Below are positions 35,526 to 43,806 of a DNA stretch of 64,000 nt, one piece after another; the first letter of the stretch is position 1; every line of letters begins with the position of its first letter. A model generated the notes under the pieces. The model ran no database searches, was not told the DNA's origin, and saw only the letters and a program-made list of their open reading frames with translations. Source of the stretch: Methylobacterium sp. Leaf112 (GTDB lineage: Bacteria > Pseudomonadota > Alphaproteobacteria > Rhizobiales > Beijerinckiaceae); contig NZ_LMNG01000029.1 of the NCBI RefSeq assembly GCF_001423295.1, positions 231,981 to 295,980 of the forward strand. The letters are read 5' to 3'. Position numbers and translations under genes: made by a program.

Positions 35526-36559
35526 ACCGCTTGGGCAAACTTGACCAAGACGTCCCCGCGCCCGCACGGGGCGTGCCGTCGCAGAGGCGGAGCCCTTCCC
35601 CGTCCCGACGCCTTCCCAGATCCTGGGGTAGCGCGGGATCAAGGTCGCACGAGGCTGCGGCCTTCCCCGACGCGACCGGCAAGGTCGAGCATCCTCTCGG
35701 CATGAGGTTGTGGGTCCTGTCGGACATTAGGATCGACCTGGATCCCGGGTTCGTCCTGCCTGACCCACTGCCAGAGTTCGATGCGCTCCTCGTGCCCGGC
35801 GGCATCGCCGCCGGCCTGGACGCGTCGCTGCACTGGCTAGCGGCGGCCCTCGGCGGGCGGCAAGGGAACCGCCCCGTCGTCATGGTGCCCGGAAACCTCG
35901 AATACTGGTCGGGGACGCCGCTAGTCGAGGCCCTCGCAAGGGGACGTCACCGTGCCCGGGAGCTGGGTATCCGGCTGCTCTCCGATGAGACCATCCGGCT
36001 GGAGGGTCCGGACGGACGCGGCGTGCACGTGATCGGCGCAACCCTGTGGACGAACTGGTCCCTGGAAGGCGCGTTCCACGGTCGGCTCGCCCGCGTCGGC
36101 GCGAAGCATGCCGCCCCCGACTGCGACCGCATCCTCCTGCGACAAGGCCGACCCTGGTCGCCGCTCGACGCACTCGCCGTCCACGCACGCTCGCGCGCCT
36201 ACGTCGAGGATGCCCTTTCGACCATTGCCTATCAGGCCTTGGGATATCCAGCGCCGCCGAAGGCCCTCGTCGAAGGGGTGAGGCCGGGCGACAGGGCAGT
36301 GGTGCTAACCTGCCATGCCCCCTCCCGCCGCTCGCTGCCCGAGGACTGGTCCGGTTGGCTCTGCGATAGCTGGGTAGCGGCCTCGCTCGCTTCCGATCTC
36401 GAAGCGGTGATGCAGGAATGGGGCGCACCGTGCCTGTGGGTCCATGGGAACGCACCGTCCCGGGCCGACTACAGGCTCGGGCGCACGCGCGTCGTGGCCA
36501 ACCCCCGCGGCGACCCCCGAGGGTCGGACTTCGATCCGGCTTGGGTCATCGTCGCCTAA
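35522..36559 (+). CDS. Degenerate calcineurin-like phosphoesterase paralogue (predicted pseudoenzyme)
   Basis: 345 residues; ATG 35522 overlaps the AAA stop (ATGA) and has GGAGGGG 9 bases upstream, giving a basic 60-residue leader; ATG 35702 would start at the domain itself. From MRLWVLSDIR it aligns along its length with the phosphoesterase at 32873, but metal ligands are replaced: SDLH to SDIR, GD to GG, GNHE to GNLE, HGHTH to HGNAP. TCHAPS keeps one His. The frame is intact, so it is probably selected as a binding or regulatory partner rather than a decaying gene. Confidence 0.75.
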   Translation: MNRLGKLDQDVPAPARGVPSQRRSPSPSRRLPRSWGSAGSRSHEAAAFPDATGKVEHPLGMRLWVLSDIRIDLDPGFVLPDPLPEFDALLVPGGIAAGLDASLHWLAAALGGRQGNRPVVMVPGNLEYWSGTPLVEALARGRHRARELGIRLLSDETIRLEGPDGRGVHVIGATLWTNWSLEGAFHGRLARVGAKHAAPDCDRILLRQGRPWSPLDALAVHARSRAYVEDALSTIAYQALGYPAPPKALVEGVRPGDRAVVLTCHAPSRRSLPEDWSGWLCDSWVAASLASDLEAVMQEWGAPCLWVHGNAPSRADYRLGRTRVVANPRGDPRGSDFDPAWVIVA

Positions 36560-36654
36560 GCAGCCAGCCGTCGAAGCTCGGCGCACCCTTCCCGAAGCGC
36601 ATCCCCGTCCCGGCTCGGTCCAGTGCCGGGCCCCTTCAACCTGAGCGAGGCCCC

Positions 36655-37146
36655 ATGAAAACCCCTGAAACCACGGTTGATCCCCACGGGACCATCTGCC
36701 GCCAAGGCCACGGCTCACCACGTGTGCGGAGGCGGAAGACCACCTGTCCCCTGACGCTCTGGCGCACCCAGGACCCCGCGCGGATCTCGCCCGCCGAGGT
36801 CCTGCGTCTGGCCAAGCTGGTCGCCACCATCGAGATCCTCCACGAGCGGCGCTGGAAGGCGGCGCGAACCGGGGACGCAGCCGCGGCCGCTGCCGTCGCC
36901 ATAGACCATCTCCACGGCCGCGCCTCGCGGACCCGGCTGACGGACGTGATCCTGGGGAACCTCGTCGTGCGGGCATTCGGGGGCGACGCGACCGCGGGCG
37001 TCATCATCGCCCACGCGCTGGAAACCCTCGGCCGGCTCGACCCGTCCGACCCGGCCCCGACCCAACTCGCTCGGCGGTGGAGAGCGGCCCCCGCGTTCCA
37101 CGCCGCCATGCACGGGTCCGGCTCGTCTGGGGCCCGCGTCGACTGA
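36655..37146 (+). CDS. Unknown helical protein of the AAA/phosphoesterase cluster
   Basis: 163 residues from ATG 36655. After a Cys/His-containing leader (GTICRQGHGSPRVRRRKTTC) there is a mostly helical body (ISPAEVLRLAKLVATIEILHERRWKAAR, AVAIDHLHGRASRTRLTDVILGNLVVRAFGG). No family recognised. It lies 95 bases after the phosphoesterase paralogue and 62 bases before the protease, in the same direction. Confidence 0.6.
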   Translation: MKTPETTVDPHGTICRQGHGSPRVRRRKTTCPLTLWRTQDPARISPAEVLRLAKLVATIEILHERRWKAARTGDAAAAAAVAIDHLHGRASRTRLTDVILGNLVVRAFGGDATAGVIIAHALETLGRLDPSDPAPTQLARRWRAAPAFHAAMHGSGSSGARVD

Positions 37147-37208
37147 GAGGCGCGGAGACGTGACGACACGGCGCCCCGCCGAACGGGGCTCGCATGCAGG
37201 AGGTCACA

Positions 37209-39317
37209 GTGAGCGGCACCATGACAGACGGCCTCGCCCGCACCTTCATCGACCTGCTTCGGAGGGACGCCACCCACGGGCGGGAAATCATGCCCATGCC
37301 CATCGAGGACGATCTCGACGAGACGCTGGGTGTGCCGAGCCGCCAGGAGGCCTTTGCGCCACAATCTCCCCATGCGGACCTCGTCGCCGCCGCCGTGATG
37401 CTGGCGCGCGCCATTGATGCAGAGGACGGGCTGCTGCGCGCGCTCCGGCGCAGCGCTCCGGTCGTCACCATCGCCGTCCCCTCCGGCGACTGGACCATGC
37501 CCATCGAGCAGGCCGTCAGGATCTGCGCCCTCGGGGCGGCGTGCTCGGTCCGCAACGGCGATACGTCGCGATCCGACTACGGCGGGCCGGAGCGCCGCGA
37601 GGCGCTCGTCTTCGCGCGCGACGGTTCCGCGAGCGCTCATCGGCCTGACAAGGGCAACGAGGGCGTCGGGGAGGCCATCCAGTCCGGCCAGGCGGTCATT
37701 GGCATCGCGACGGATCCGGCGCGGACCCTGCCGAGGGACCTCGTGCGCGCGACGGAGTATCGGATCGCCATCCGTCCCCTCGACCCTTCCGCCCTCGCCC
37801 TCGTCGTCGAGACCGTGACCGGACAGGTCCCGGACAGGACCTTCGACGGCGTACTGGCGTCGTCCTGCGACCTGACGGACCTGCGCCTGTCCGTTCACGC
37901 GAACCGCGGGGCCGGCGGCGCGATGGACCGGCTGGAGGCCCTGGTACGCTCCGGGCGCTCGAACGTCGGCGAGGGCCAGCGGTTGGAGGACATGCATGGG
38001 CTCGGCGAAGCCAAAGCGTTCGGCCTAGCCCTTGTCGAGGACCTGCGGCTGTGGAGAAATCATAAGATCAGGTTCAAGGACTGCGAGACGGCCGTGCTAC
38101 TCATCGGGCCGCCGGGATGCGGCAAAACGCAATTCGCACTGGCGCTTGCAAGGAGCACCGGACTGCCCTTGCTCGCCGGGTCGCTGGGGCAGTGGCAGGC
38201 GGAGCGGGACGGTCATCTCGGGCATACCTTGGGTGCGATGCGCGCCTACTTCGAAAAGGCGCGCCGGACTCCCTGCATCGCCCTTATCGACGAGATCGAC
38301 AGTTTCGGCGATAGGAATTCTTTCGCGGAACATCATCGGGATTACAGCAGCCAGGTCGTCAATGCGCTGCTTGAGCACCTGGATGGGGCCGCCTCACGGG
38401 AGGGGGTCGTCGTCATCGGCGCCACGAACCACCCGGGCCGCATCGACCCCGCGATCCTGCGCGCCGGCCGGCTGGACCGGCATATTCGGATCGACCTGCC
38501 GGGCACCGAGGACCTTCAGGGCATCCTCCGTCACTACCTCGGCGGGGACCTGAAAGATTTCGACCTTCGTCCTTTCGCTGCTCGGCTCAGGGGATCGACT
38601 GGTGCCGATGTCGAGGCGCTCGTCCGGCGGGCCCGTGGGCTCGCCCGGCGACGTCCGGGCTCGGCGCTGACCGCAGCGGATCTCGCCGCTGCCGATGCCA
38701 CGCCCATCCTCGGCGAGGCGATGCGCCTGCGCGCGTCTATCCACGAGGGAGGGCATGCCGTCGCGGCCATCGCGCGCGGTGCGCAGGACGAGATCATCCT
38801 ATCCGTCCAGGCCACCGGTGGGCTGTCGACGATCAGCCTCGACGCGGCATCGTTCAGCCAGACCGAGGCCGATTTCCTCGGCTACCTGGTCATCGCCCTC
38901 GCGGGAAGGGCCGCCGAGGAAGTGATGCTCGGCGAGGTATCCGCCGGCGCGGTTAGCGACCTGGCCGAAGCGACGCGTTGCGCCGTGCAGATGGAAGCTC
39001 GCCTCGGCTTTTCCGCCGAGTTTCCCCTCGTGAGCCTCGGATCCGACGGCGAGATCGATCTCGGCCGCATGCCGTGGCTGCTGCGCCCGGTGCAGGACCG
39101 GCTGAACGCCGCCTACGAACGCGCGCTCGACCTCATGCGGACGGAGCGGAACGCCCTGGAGCGCATCGCAAGGGCCCTCTTCCGCGACGGCCACCTTGAG
39201 AACGCGCAGGTCAGGTCCCTCTTCGCCGGGCCGCCCAGCCGGGACGTCCACGGTGCGCCGGCCTCCTCCAAGGTGTCCCTCCGCCGAAGGACGGAGCACC
39301 TGCCGCCGGAGCGATGA
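37209..39317 (+). CDS. Soluble FtsH-like AAA+ zinc metalloprotease
   Basis: 702 residues from GTG 37209, chosen since AGGAGG lies 5 bases upstream; ATG 37194 and 37221 fit less well. The N-terminal ~240 residues look like a degenerate alpha/beta domain and lack the FtsH TM pair. AAA+: Walker A GPPGCGKT 300-307, Walker B IALIDEID, SRH ILRAGRLDRHI. The M41 peptidase has HEGGH at 512-516 and the third ligand D584 in GAVSDLAEAT, all intact. So it should be an active cytosolic ATP-dependent protease. FtsH itself is membrane-bound, making this a divergent class. Confidence 0.88.
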   Translation: MSGTMTDGLARTFIDLLRRDATHGREIMPMPIEDDLDETLGVPSRQEAFAPQSPHADLVAAAVMLARAIDAEDGLLRALRRSAPVVTIAVPSGDWTMPIEQAVRICALGAACSVRNGDTSRSDYGGPERREALVFARDGSASAHRPDKGNEGVGEAIQSGQAVIGIATDPARTLPRDLVRATEYRIAIRPLDPSALALVVETVTGQVPDRTFDGVLASSCDLTDLRLSVHANRGAGGAMDRLEALVRSGRSNVGEGQRLEDMHGLGEAKAFGLALVEDLRLWRNHKIRFKDCETAVLLIGPPGCGKTQFALALARSTGLPLLAGSLGQWQAERDGHLGHTLGAMRAYFEKARRTPCIALIDEIDSFGDRNSFAEHHRDYSSQVVNALLEHLDGAASREGVVVIGATNHPGRIDPAILRAGRLDRHIRIDLPGTEDLQGILRHYLGGDLKDFDLRPFAARLRGSTGADVEALVRRARGLARRRPGSALTAADLAAADATPILGEAMRLRASIHEGGHAVAAIARGAQDEIILSVQATGGLSTISLDAASFSQTEADFLGYLVIALAGRAAEEVMLGEVSAGAVSDLAEATRCAVQMEARLGFSAEFPLVSLGSDGEIDLGRMPWLLRPVQDRLNAAYERALDLMRTERNALERIARALFRDGHLENAQVRSLFAGPPSRDVHGAPASSKVSLRRRTEHLPPER

Positions 39318-39371
39318 ACCGTCCCGGGAACGAAGTCACAAGCATCAGCTGTATCGTCGGGAGGCCGTCAC

Positions 39372-40391
39372 ATGACATCAGCAGGCATCGCGAGCGTTGG
39401 CAGGAGCCCCGGGGGAAGTAGGCAGGGGATGTCCCTACGACTTTCCGCCGACGGTCCCACGTTGTTCGACCAGGGGGTACCCGAGCGGAGGGGGCAGCCG
39501 CGGTACAACGGCGATTGCGGCCCTAAGTCTCGTCCCGGCGACAACGCCGCCCCGCATGACGCCTTGCTGGCGCTCGACATCGAAACCGTCGTCGACACCG
39601 AGCTGCTGCCCGCCGATTGGGGAGAGAAATTCCCCAAGACCGCGTGGCACAAGATCGTGGCGATCAGCGTTGTCGAAGCCGGTATCCATCGGGATCCATC
39701 TAATGGCACCGAGGAATTCCATATTCGCTCCTGCCGCAGCGGTGGTGAGGCGGGCTGGAGCGAGGAGCGCTTGCTCCGCGCATTCTGGAAACATTTCGAG
39801 GCTGGTCGTTTCAGGGTCGTGACGTGGAACGGCCAGGGATTCGACATCCCGACGCTCCTCCTGCGTTCCATGCGCCACGGCATCGCCACGCCCGCCTGGT
39901 ACCGTAGGGGCACTCGCTGGGCCGGCTACGGTTATCGGTACGCCGTCGATTGGCATGCCGACGTTATGCAGTCCATGGCCGACTTCGGCGCGTCGTCCAA
40001 GCTCACGCTGGACGAAGGGGCGGCCGTTATCGGGCTGCCAGGAAAACTCGGTGAGCACGGTTCCCGCGTGGCCGAGTTGGTGGAGGCCGGCGAAATTGGG
40101 CGTGTCCGCAACTATTGTGAAACCGACACCCTGAACCTGGTCGTACTGTACTTCCGCTGGAGCTATCTCACCGGCCGTATTAGCGCAGAGGCCCATGACC
40201 GCGCCGTCTCCGACCTGATATCCTACTTAGCAAAGGAGGGGCTAGTTCGACCTCATTTTGCTCGGTTCCTCGACGCCTGGACCCTCGCGTCCAAGGATTG
40301 CCCTGCCTTCGTTGGAAGTACTGCTCGGCGAAGGTGTATGGCCGACACTATCGGCATGCTCAAAAGCGGAACGGACGCTACCTGCGATTAA
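39372..40391 (+). CDS. DEDDy-type 3'-5' exonuclease (PolB-like exonuclease family)
   Basis: 339 residues from ATG 39372 with GGGAGG 8 bases upstream. Exonuclease motifs: D69 and E71 (ALDIETVVD), D158 in WNGQGFDIP, and Y248-x3-D252 in NYCETDTLN, giving a complete DEDDy site. Closest in style to the stand-alone predicted exonucleases related to the PolB proofreading domain (PF10108). A disordered ~60-residue leader precedes it. Last gene before base composition changes at the transposon; it lies 54 bases after the protease and probably belongs to the same cluster. Confidence 0.82.
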   Translation: MTSAGIASVGRSPGGSRQGMSLRLSADGPTLFDQGVPERRGQPRYNGDCGPKSRPGDNAAPHDALLALDIETVVDTELLPADWGEKFPKTAWHKIVAISVVEAGIHRDPSNGTEEFHIRSCRSGGEAGWSEERLLRAFWKHFEAGRFRVVTWNGQGFDIPTLLLRSMRHGIATPAWYRRGTRWAGYGYRYAVDWHADVMQSMADFGASSKLTLDEGAAVIGLPGKLGEHGSRVAELVEAGEIGRVRNYCETDTLNLVVLYFRWSYLTGRISAEAHDRAVSDLISYLAKEGLVRPHFARFLDAWTLASKDCPAFVGSTARRRCMADTIGMLKSGTDATCD

Positions 40392-40883
40392 GACAACTGA
40401 AAGAGTCCTGGATTGCAATTCCAATGGCCGATAGACTAGAAATTCCGTAATTTATAAACTGAAAAAATATCATTCACGCATACCGCGTCTCAATAATCAG
40501 TCTCCGGAAAAGTCTAGCGAGGATGTCGATGTCCTTGAGGCTACATAGATACCTGTCGTGCTGCCGGTTGTATATTGTAAGGGATAGTAGATTTAAATAC
40601 TTAATCAAATTCTCTCAGGAAATCCAAATCATGAAGTCTGAGCGGCGATTTCCTGCCTTGACCGCACCATATGTTTAGGAGAGCTGCTTTTTAAGGAAGC
40701 TATTTGTTAGCACTGAGCCCAACCAGCGCCGGGGGTAAGCGCCTGATGCCCTTATCGAGCGGCTTAGCGCACCAGATCTAAACTCTTTTGGATTAATCCT
40801 CGGTACACGTTCGATTGTCCTGCCATCGCCGTGGTGGTGAGCGGGTTGGGCCCCTTTACTCTACCGTCAGGACCGAATGGCCG
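40392..40883. other. AT-rich non-coding stretch containing the probable left transposon end
   Basis: About 490 bases of clearly lower GC than the left neighbour. TGTAAGGGAT at 40576 resembles the outer right-end sequence. No gene or further repeats resembling the right-end motif were recognised. Confidence 0.5.
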
Positions 40884-41162
40884 ATGCATCCAATTGTACT
40901 AATTCCCGTGAACGCAACGCTTCGGTTCGATGAGAAGGATTACTCGGTTGTGAGCTTCGATGCGGCCGGTTTGGTTCTCAGATCCCATGATGTCGCGCCG
41001 GCCATGCTTCGGCTATCCCACGAAGAGACGCTCGCTGCCTACAATATGCGAAGGCTGCTCGTCAGCACCCCATTCGCTGTCCAGCAGCGTGAGCCTACGG
41101 TCATATCCCAGGCTCCGAGTGCTTCCCACTCTTGCCCTCATTGCTATCAGCAGGCGGGTTAA
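40884..41162 (+). CDS. Small protein encoded before tnsA, resembling a TnsB N-terminal segment
   Basis: 92 residues from ATG 40884. The pattern (IVLIPVNATLRFDEKDYSVVSFDAAGLVLRS... LSHEETLAAYNMRRLLVS) resembles the first ~60 residues of the downstream transposase (LNVRVELYGVSYVFMAREDAGYVFRS). The C-terminus carries CPHC, a possible half zinc site. It stops 3 bases before tnsA, so it is probably co-expressed. It may be a regulatory or accessory subunit, or a leftover of an older transposase gene. Confidence 0.6.
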   Translation: MHPIVLIPVNATLRFDEKDYSVVSFDAAGLVLRSHDVAPAMLRLSHEETLAAYNMRRLLVSTPFAVQQREPTVISQAPSASHSCPHCYQQAG

Positions 41163-41165
41163 TCA

Positions 41166-41696
41166 ATGGAACACCCGCATCTCAGCAGCACTGATAAGCC
41201 GGAAAGCCCGAGGCGACGCATCTCTATCGCGTCTTTGCTCGGTCCCCGCCGCGGACGCAGGTTGGTGACGCCGTCGGGAGTTGGTGTTCGCGGCCTTTTC
41301 CCTTCCTCAAAGAACGGGCGAATGATCGAGTTCGAGTCGCTGGGCGAACGGAACGCCGCCGCGTTACTCGAAGAAAGGCGTGAGATACTAGCCTACCTAG
41401 AGCAGCCGCCTGCCGAGCGATGGTTCGATGGAGAGCGGATACGTCGGTACACGGCCGACTTCAGCGTTATTACCGTCTACGGAAGGGTGTTGCTTGAAAT
41501 AAAGCCGGCCGACATTGCCCGCCGGCCGAAGATCAGAACACGTCACCGTCTCATCAAAGCGAATTTAGCGGCACGCGGCATACCCTTCGTCGTCTGGACC
41601 GAACGGCACGTAGCTCGGCCACATCGCGCCATTGCCATGCTCCTGGCCGCCGCGCGACGCGGCACCCGATCCGAATGTAGGGAGGTTCGTCCATGA
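41166..41696 (+). CDS. tnsA: TnsA-like transposon endonuclease
   Basis: 176 residues, shorter than Tn7 TnsA (~270) because the C-terminal winged domain is missing. The restriction-endonuclease-like core has FESLGERNAAALLE (catalytic Glu), YTADFSV (Asp) and VLLEIKPAD (E-x-K). It should make the 5' strand cuts at transposon ends, permitting cut-and-paste movement with TnsB. Basic leader ~1-45. Overlaps tnsB by 4 bases. Confidence 0.87.
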   Translation: MEHPHLSSTDKPESPRRRISIASLLGPRRGRRLVTPSGVGVRGLFPSSKNGRMIEFESLGERNAAALLEERREILAYLEQPPAERWFDGERIRRYTADFSVITVYGRVLLEIKPADIARRPKIRTRHRLIKANLAARGIPFVVWTERHVARPHRAIAMLLAAARRGTRSECREVRP

Positions 41697-43798
41697 AAAT
41701 ACCCTTCCCAAACTTGCAACTGAACGTTCGCGTCGAACTCTACGGCGTCTCTTACGTGTTCATGGCACGCGAGGATGCGGGCTACGTATTTCGCAGCTCA
41801 GTGGATGGCGAAACTAGGACGGTCGGCGCGGCTGAACTGCAAAACGCCTTCTTCAAGCGCGCTTTTAAGATACCGCCTCAGATCCATCCGGGCCTTCCGA
41901 AAGGTGTCCGTGAGCGGATCCGCTATGACCTAAACGAACTCCCTGATCCTCAGCAGGACGAAGCGATCCGTCGATGGCAGTATTGCAGGGCTCTCGACCG
42001 CCTTGCCGACTTGAGGCTCAAGGCCGGCAACCGTAAGGGCCGACGGCTCTTCGGAAGGTCCGATAGAAAATACGACCAAGCCGCCCGGATCGTCGCTATG
42101 GTGCTCCGTCGCTGGGGTGTCAGAGATGAGCACAACCCAGGAGGGTCCACCCTACGTGACTGGTTCCGACGCTGGGAAAGGTCTGGCAAGAAGCCCTCGG
42201 CGCTCGTCCGACTCGACCATCTAAAAGGTCGTAAGCCGACTAGGCACGTCCCTGCCGTCATGAAGATCGTTTTTGATTGCGTGCGAGACTTTTACTTAGT
42301 CCGGGACAGCACCTGCAGCGTGCCCACTCTTCATACTCACGTGCTCGACCTAATCGATGCGCACAATAAAAAGTTCGGCACGAACGACGTAGCGCCGACT
42401 GTGGCCCAGCTTTACCGCATCATCGACCAGGAATTCGATGAAGCTGAGAAATGCTATCTGCGAGAGGGCGCCAAAGTCGCGCGAGAGAGGTTTTCGCCGA
42501 AGCGTAGGCGAAAGTCGCCTAAGAAGTTGATGGAAATCGTGGAGATTGACCATGCCCTCCTCGACATCATCGCTGTTCGGGAGCGGACCGGCATCCCGCT
42601 TGAGTCGGAGGATGATGCTCCCGAGCTGAAGAAGGGGATTGCCGGACGTGTCTGGGTCACGGTCGCAATATGCCAGGCCTCCCGCTGCGTGGTAGGTCGG
42701 TCTCTCTCACTCGATCCACCGTCTTATGTCTCAGTGATGCGCTGTCTCCGCAATATGCTGTCACAGAAGGCGGACGTGCAATTGGGAGAGCTTACGGTCG
42801 CCAACCCATGCTTCGGCCTTCCCAAGGTTGTGCATGTCGACAACGGCAAAGACTTCCACAGTCTGAGTCTGAAGGTTGCCGCCGCCTCGTTGAATTTTGA
42901 AGTGAGGCATATGGGACGCCACCGCCCGTGGGAGCGCGGACGAGTTGAGCGATTCTTCCGCGAAGTACAACAGGACTTCGCGGCGCAGCCGGGAAGAACC
43001 TTTTCAAGTACCGTCGATAGAGGTGACTACGACTCCGAGGGTAACGCCACGCTTACATTCCCTGTGATCGAGAACATGTTCGACAAGTGGGTGGCTGGCA
43101 TCCATCACCACCGCCCCCACAGGGGCCTCTTTTGGCGGACGCCGGCCGAGGTCTGGGACGAGCTCGCTCAATTCGGCGTCGGCATACCACCCGACGTGAA
43201 GGATATCGAGGTTTTAACAAGGAAGGTCCTCCACAAGCCAGTCAAGGATAGTGGCATCGAGTACCTCGGGTTGTTCTGGCATTCAGATGAGCTTGCCGGG
43301 TTACATCGTAAATATGGAACTGGGAGGAAGTTCCCTGTCATGATTGACCCCCTGAACCTGCTTACGGTGGAGGTGATCGAAGAGACGGAGACGGAGACAG
43401 AGACGAAGGTTATCCGTCACGTGGCGGAGATCGACGACAAGGATCTCGTTCAAGGCATTGACCTCGACATGTGGGAGCGTGTCCGCAATCGCGGCCGTGA
43501 ACGCACTCCGGAGGGCGAGCGCCTGCGGCGCGAGACTATGTTCGAGGCTCGTAAGGAGCTGATGCGGGTCGCACGAGAAAACGACCTCGCCGGCGAGAAG
43601 CTCACTAAGGGTGAGGCTAAGTTCGCCGAGCGGGCGGCTAAGGAGGAGGCCCAGGTCCGAAAGGCGGCCAGGCTTGCGGAGGAACAAGCCGGTGTCCCGC
43701 CGGCAGCGACGATGGCGCCTAAGAAGCCGACGGCGGTCCTTCAATCTTCGCCCATCGCCACGGCTTCGGTGGCCGTGCGCTCGACAAAGTATGCGTGA
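41693..43798 (+). CDS. tnsB: TnsB-like DDE transposase
   Basis: 701 residues. The Mu/TnsB-type order is seen: N-terminal small domain, HTH DNA-binding region, then an RNase H-fold catalytic core with D286 (EIDHALLD), D383 (VDNGKDF) and E419 (RGRVERFFRE), the last two separated by 35 residues. Mu-type C-terminal beta-barrel follows and a Lys/Glu/Ala-rich tail ends the protein, probably contacting the ATPase. It cuts and joins the 3' ends. Lower GC than genes to the left supports foreign origin. Confidence 0.93.
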   Translation: MKIPFPNLQLNVRVELYGVSYVFMAREDAGYVFRSSVDGETRTVGAAELQNAFFKRAFKIPPQIHPGLPKGVRERIRYDLNELPDPQQDEAIRRWQYCRALDRLADLRLKAGNRKGRRLFGRSDRKYDQAARIVAMVLRRWGVRDEHNPGGSTLRDWFRRWERSGKKPSALVRLDHLKGRKPTRHVPAVMKIVFDCVRDFYLVRDSTCSVPTLHTHVLDLIDAHNKKFGTNDVAPTVAQLYRIIDQEFDEAEKCYLREGAKVARERFSPKRRRKSPKKLMEIVEIDHALLDIIAVRERTGIPLESEDDAPELKKGIAGRVWVTVAICQASRCVVGRSLSLDPPSYVSVMRCLRNMLSQKADVQLGELTVANPCFGLPKVVHVDNGKDFHSLSLKVAAASLNFEVRHMGRHRPWERGRVERFFREVQQDFAAQPGRTFSSTVDRGDYDSEGNATLTFPVIENMFDKWVAGIHHHRPHRGLFWRTPAEVWDELAQFGVGIPPDVKDIEVLTRKVLHKPVKDSGIEYLGLFWHSDELAGLHRKYGTGRKFPVMIDPLNLLTVEVIEETETETETKVIRHVAEIDDKDLVQGIDLDMWERVRNRGRERTPEGERLRRETMFEARKELMRVARENDLAGEKLTKGEAKFAERAAKEEAQVRKAARLAEEQAGVPPAATMAPKKPTAVLQSSPIATASVAVRSTKYA

Positions 43799-43806
43799 GG
43801 GGCTCC

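Noticed and set aside
40441..40620. TnsB-site array at the left end matching the right-end GCGGTA motif
   Set aside because: Only one TACCGC was found and not at regular spacing; the left end call rests only on the terminal TGTAAGGGAT similarity.
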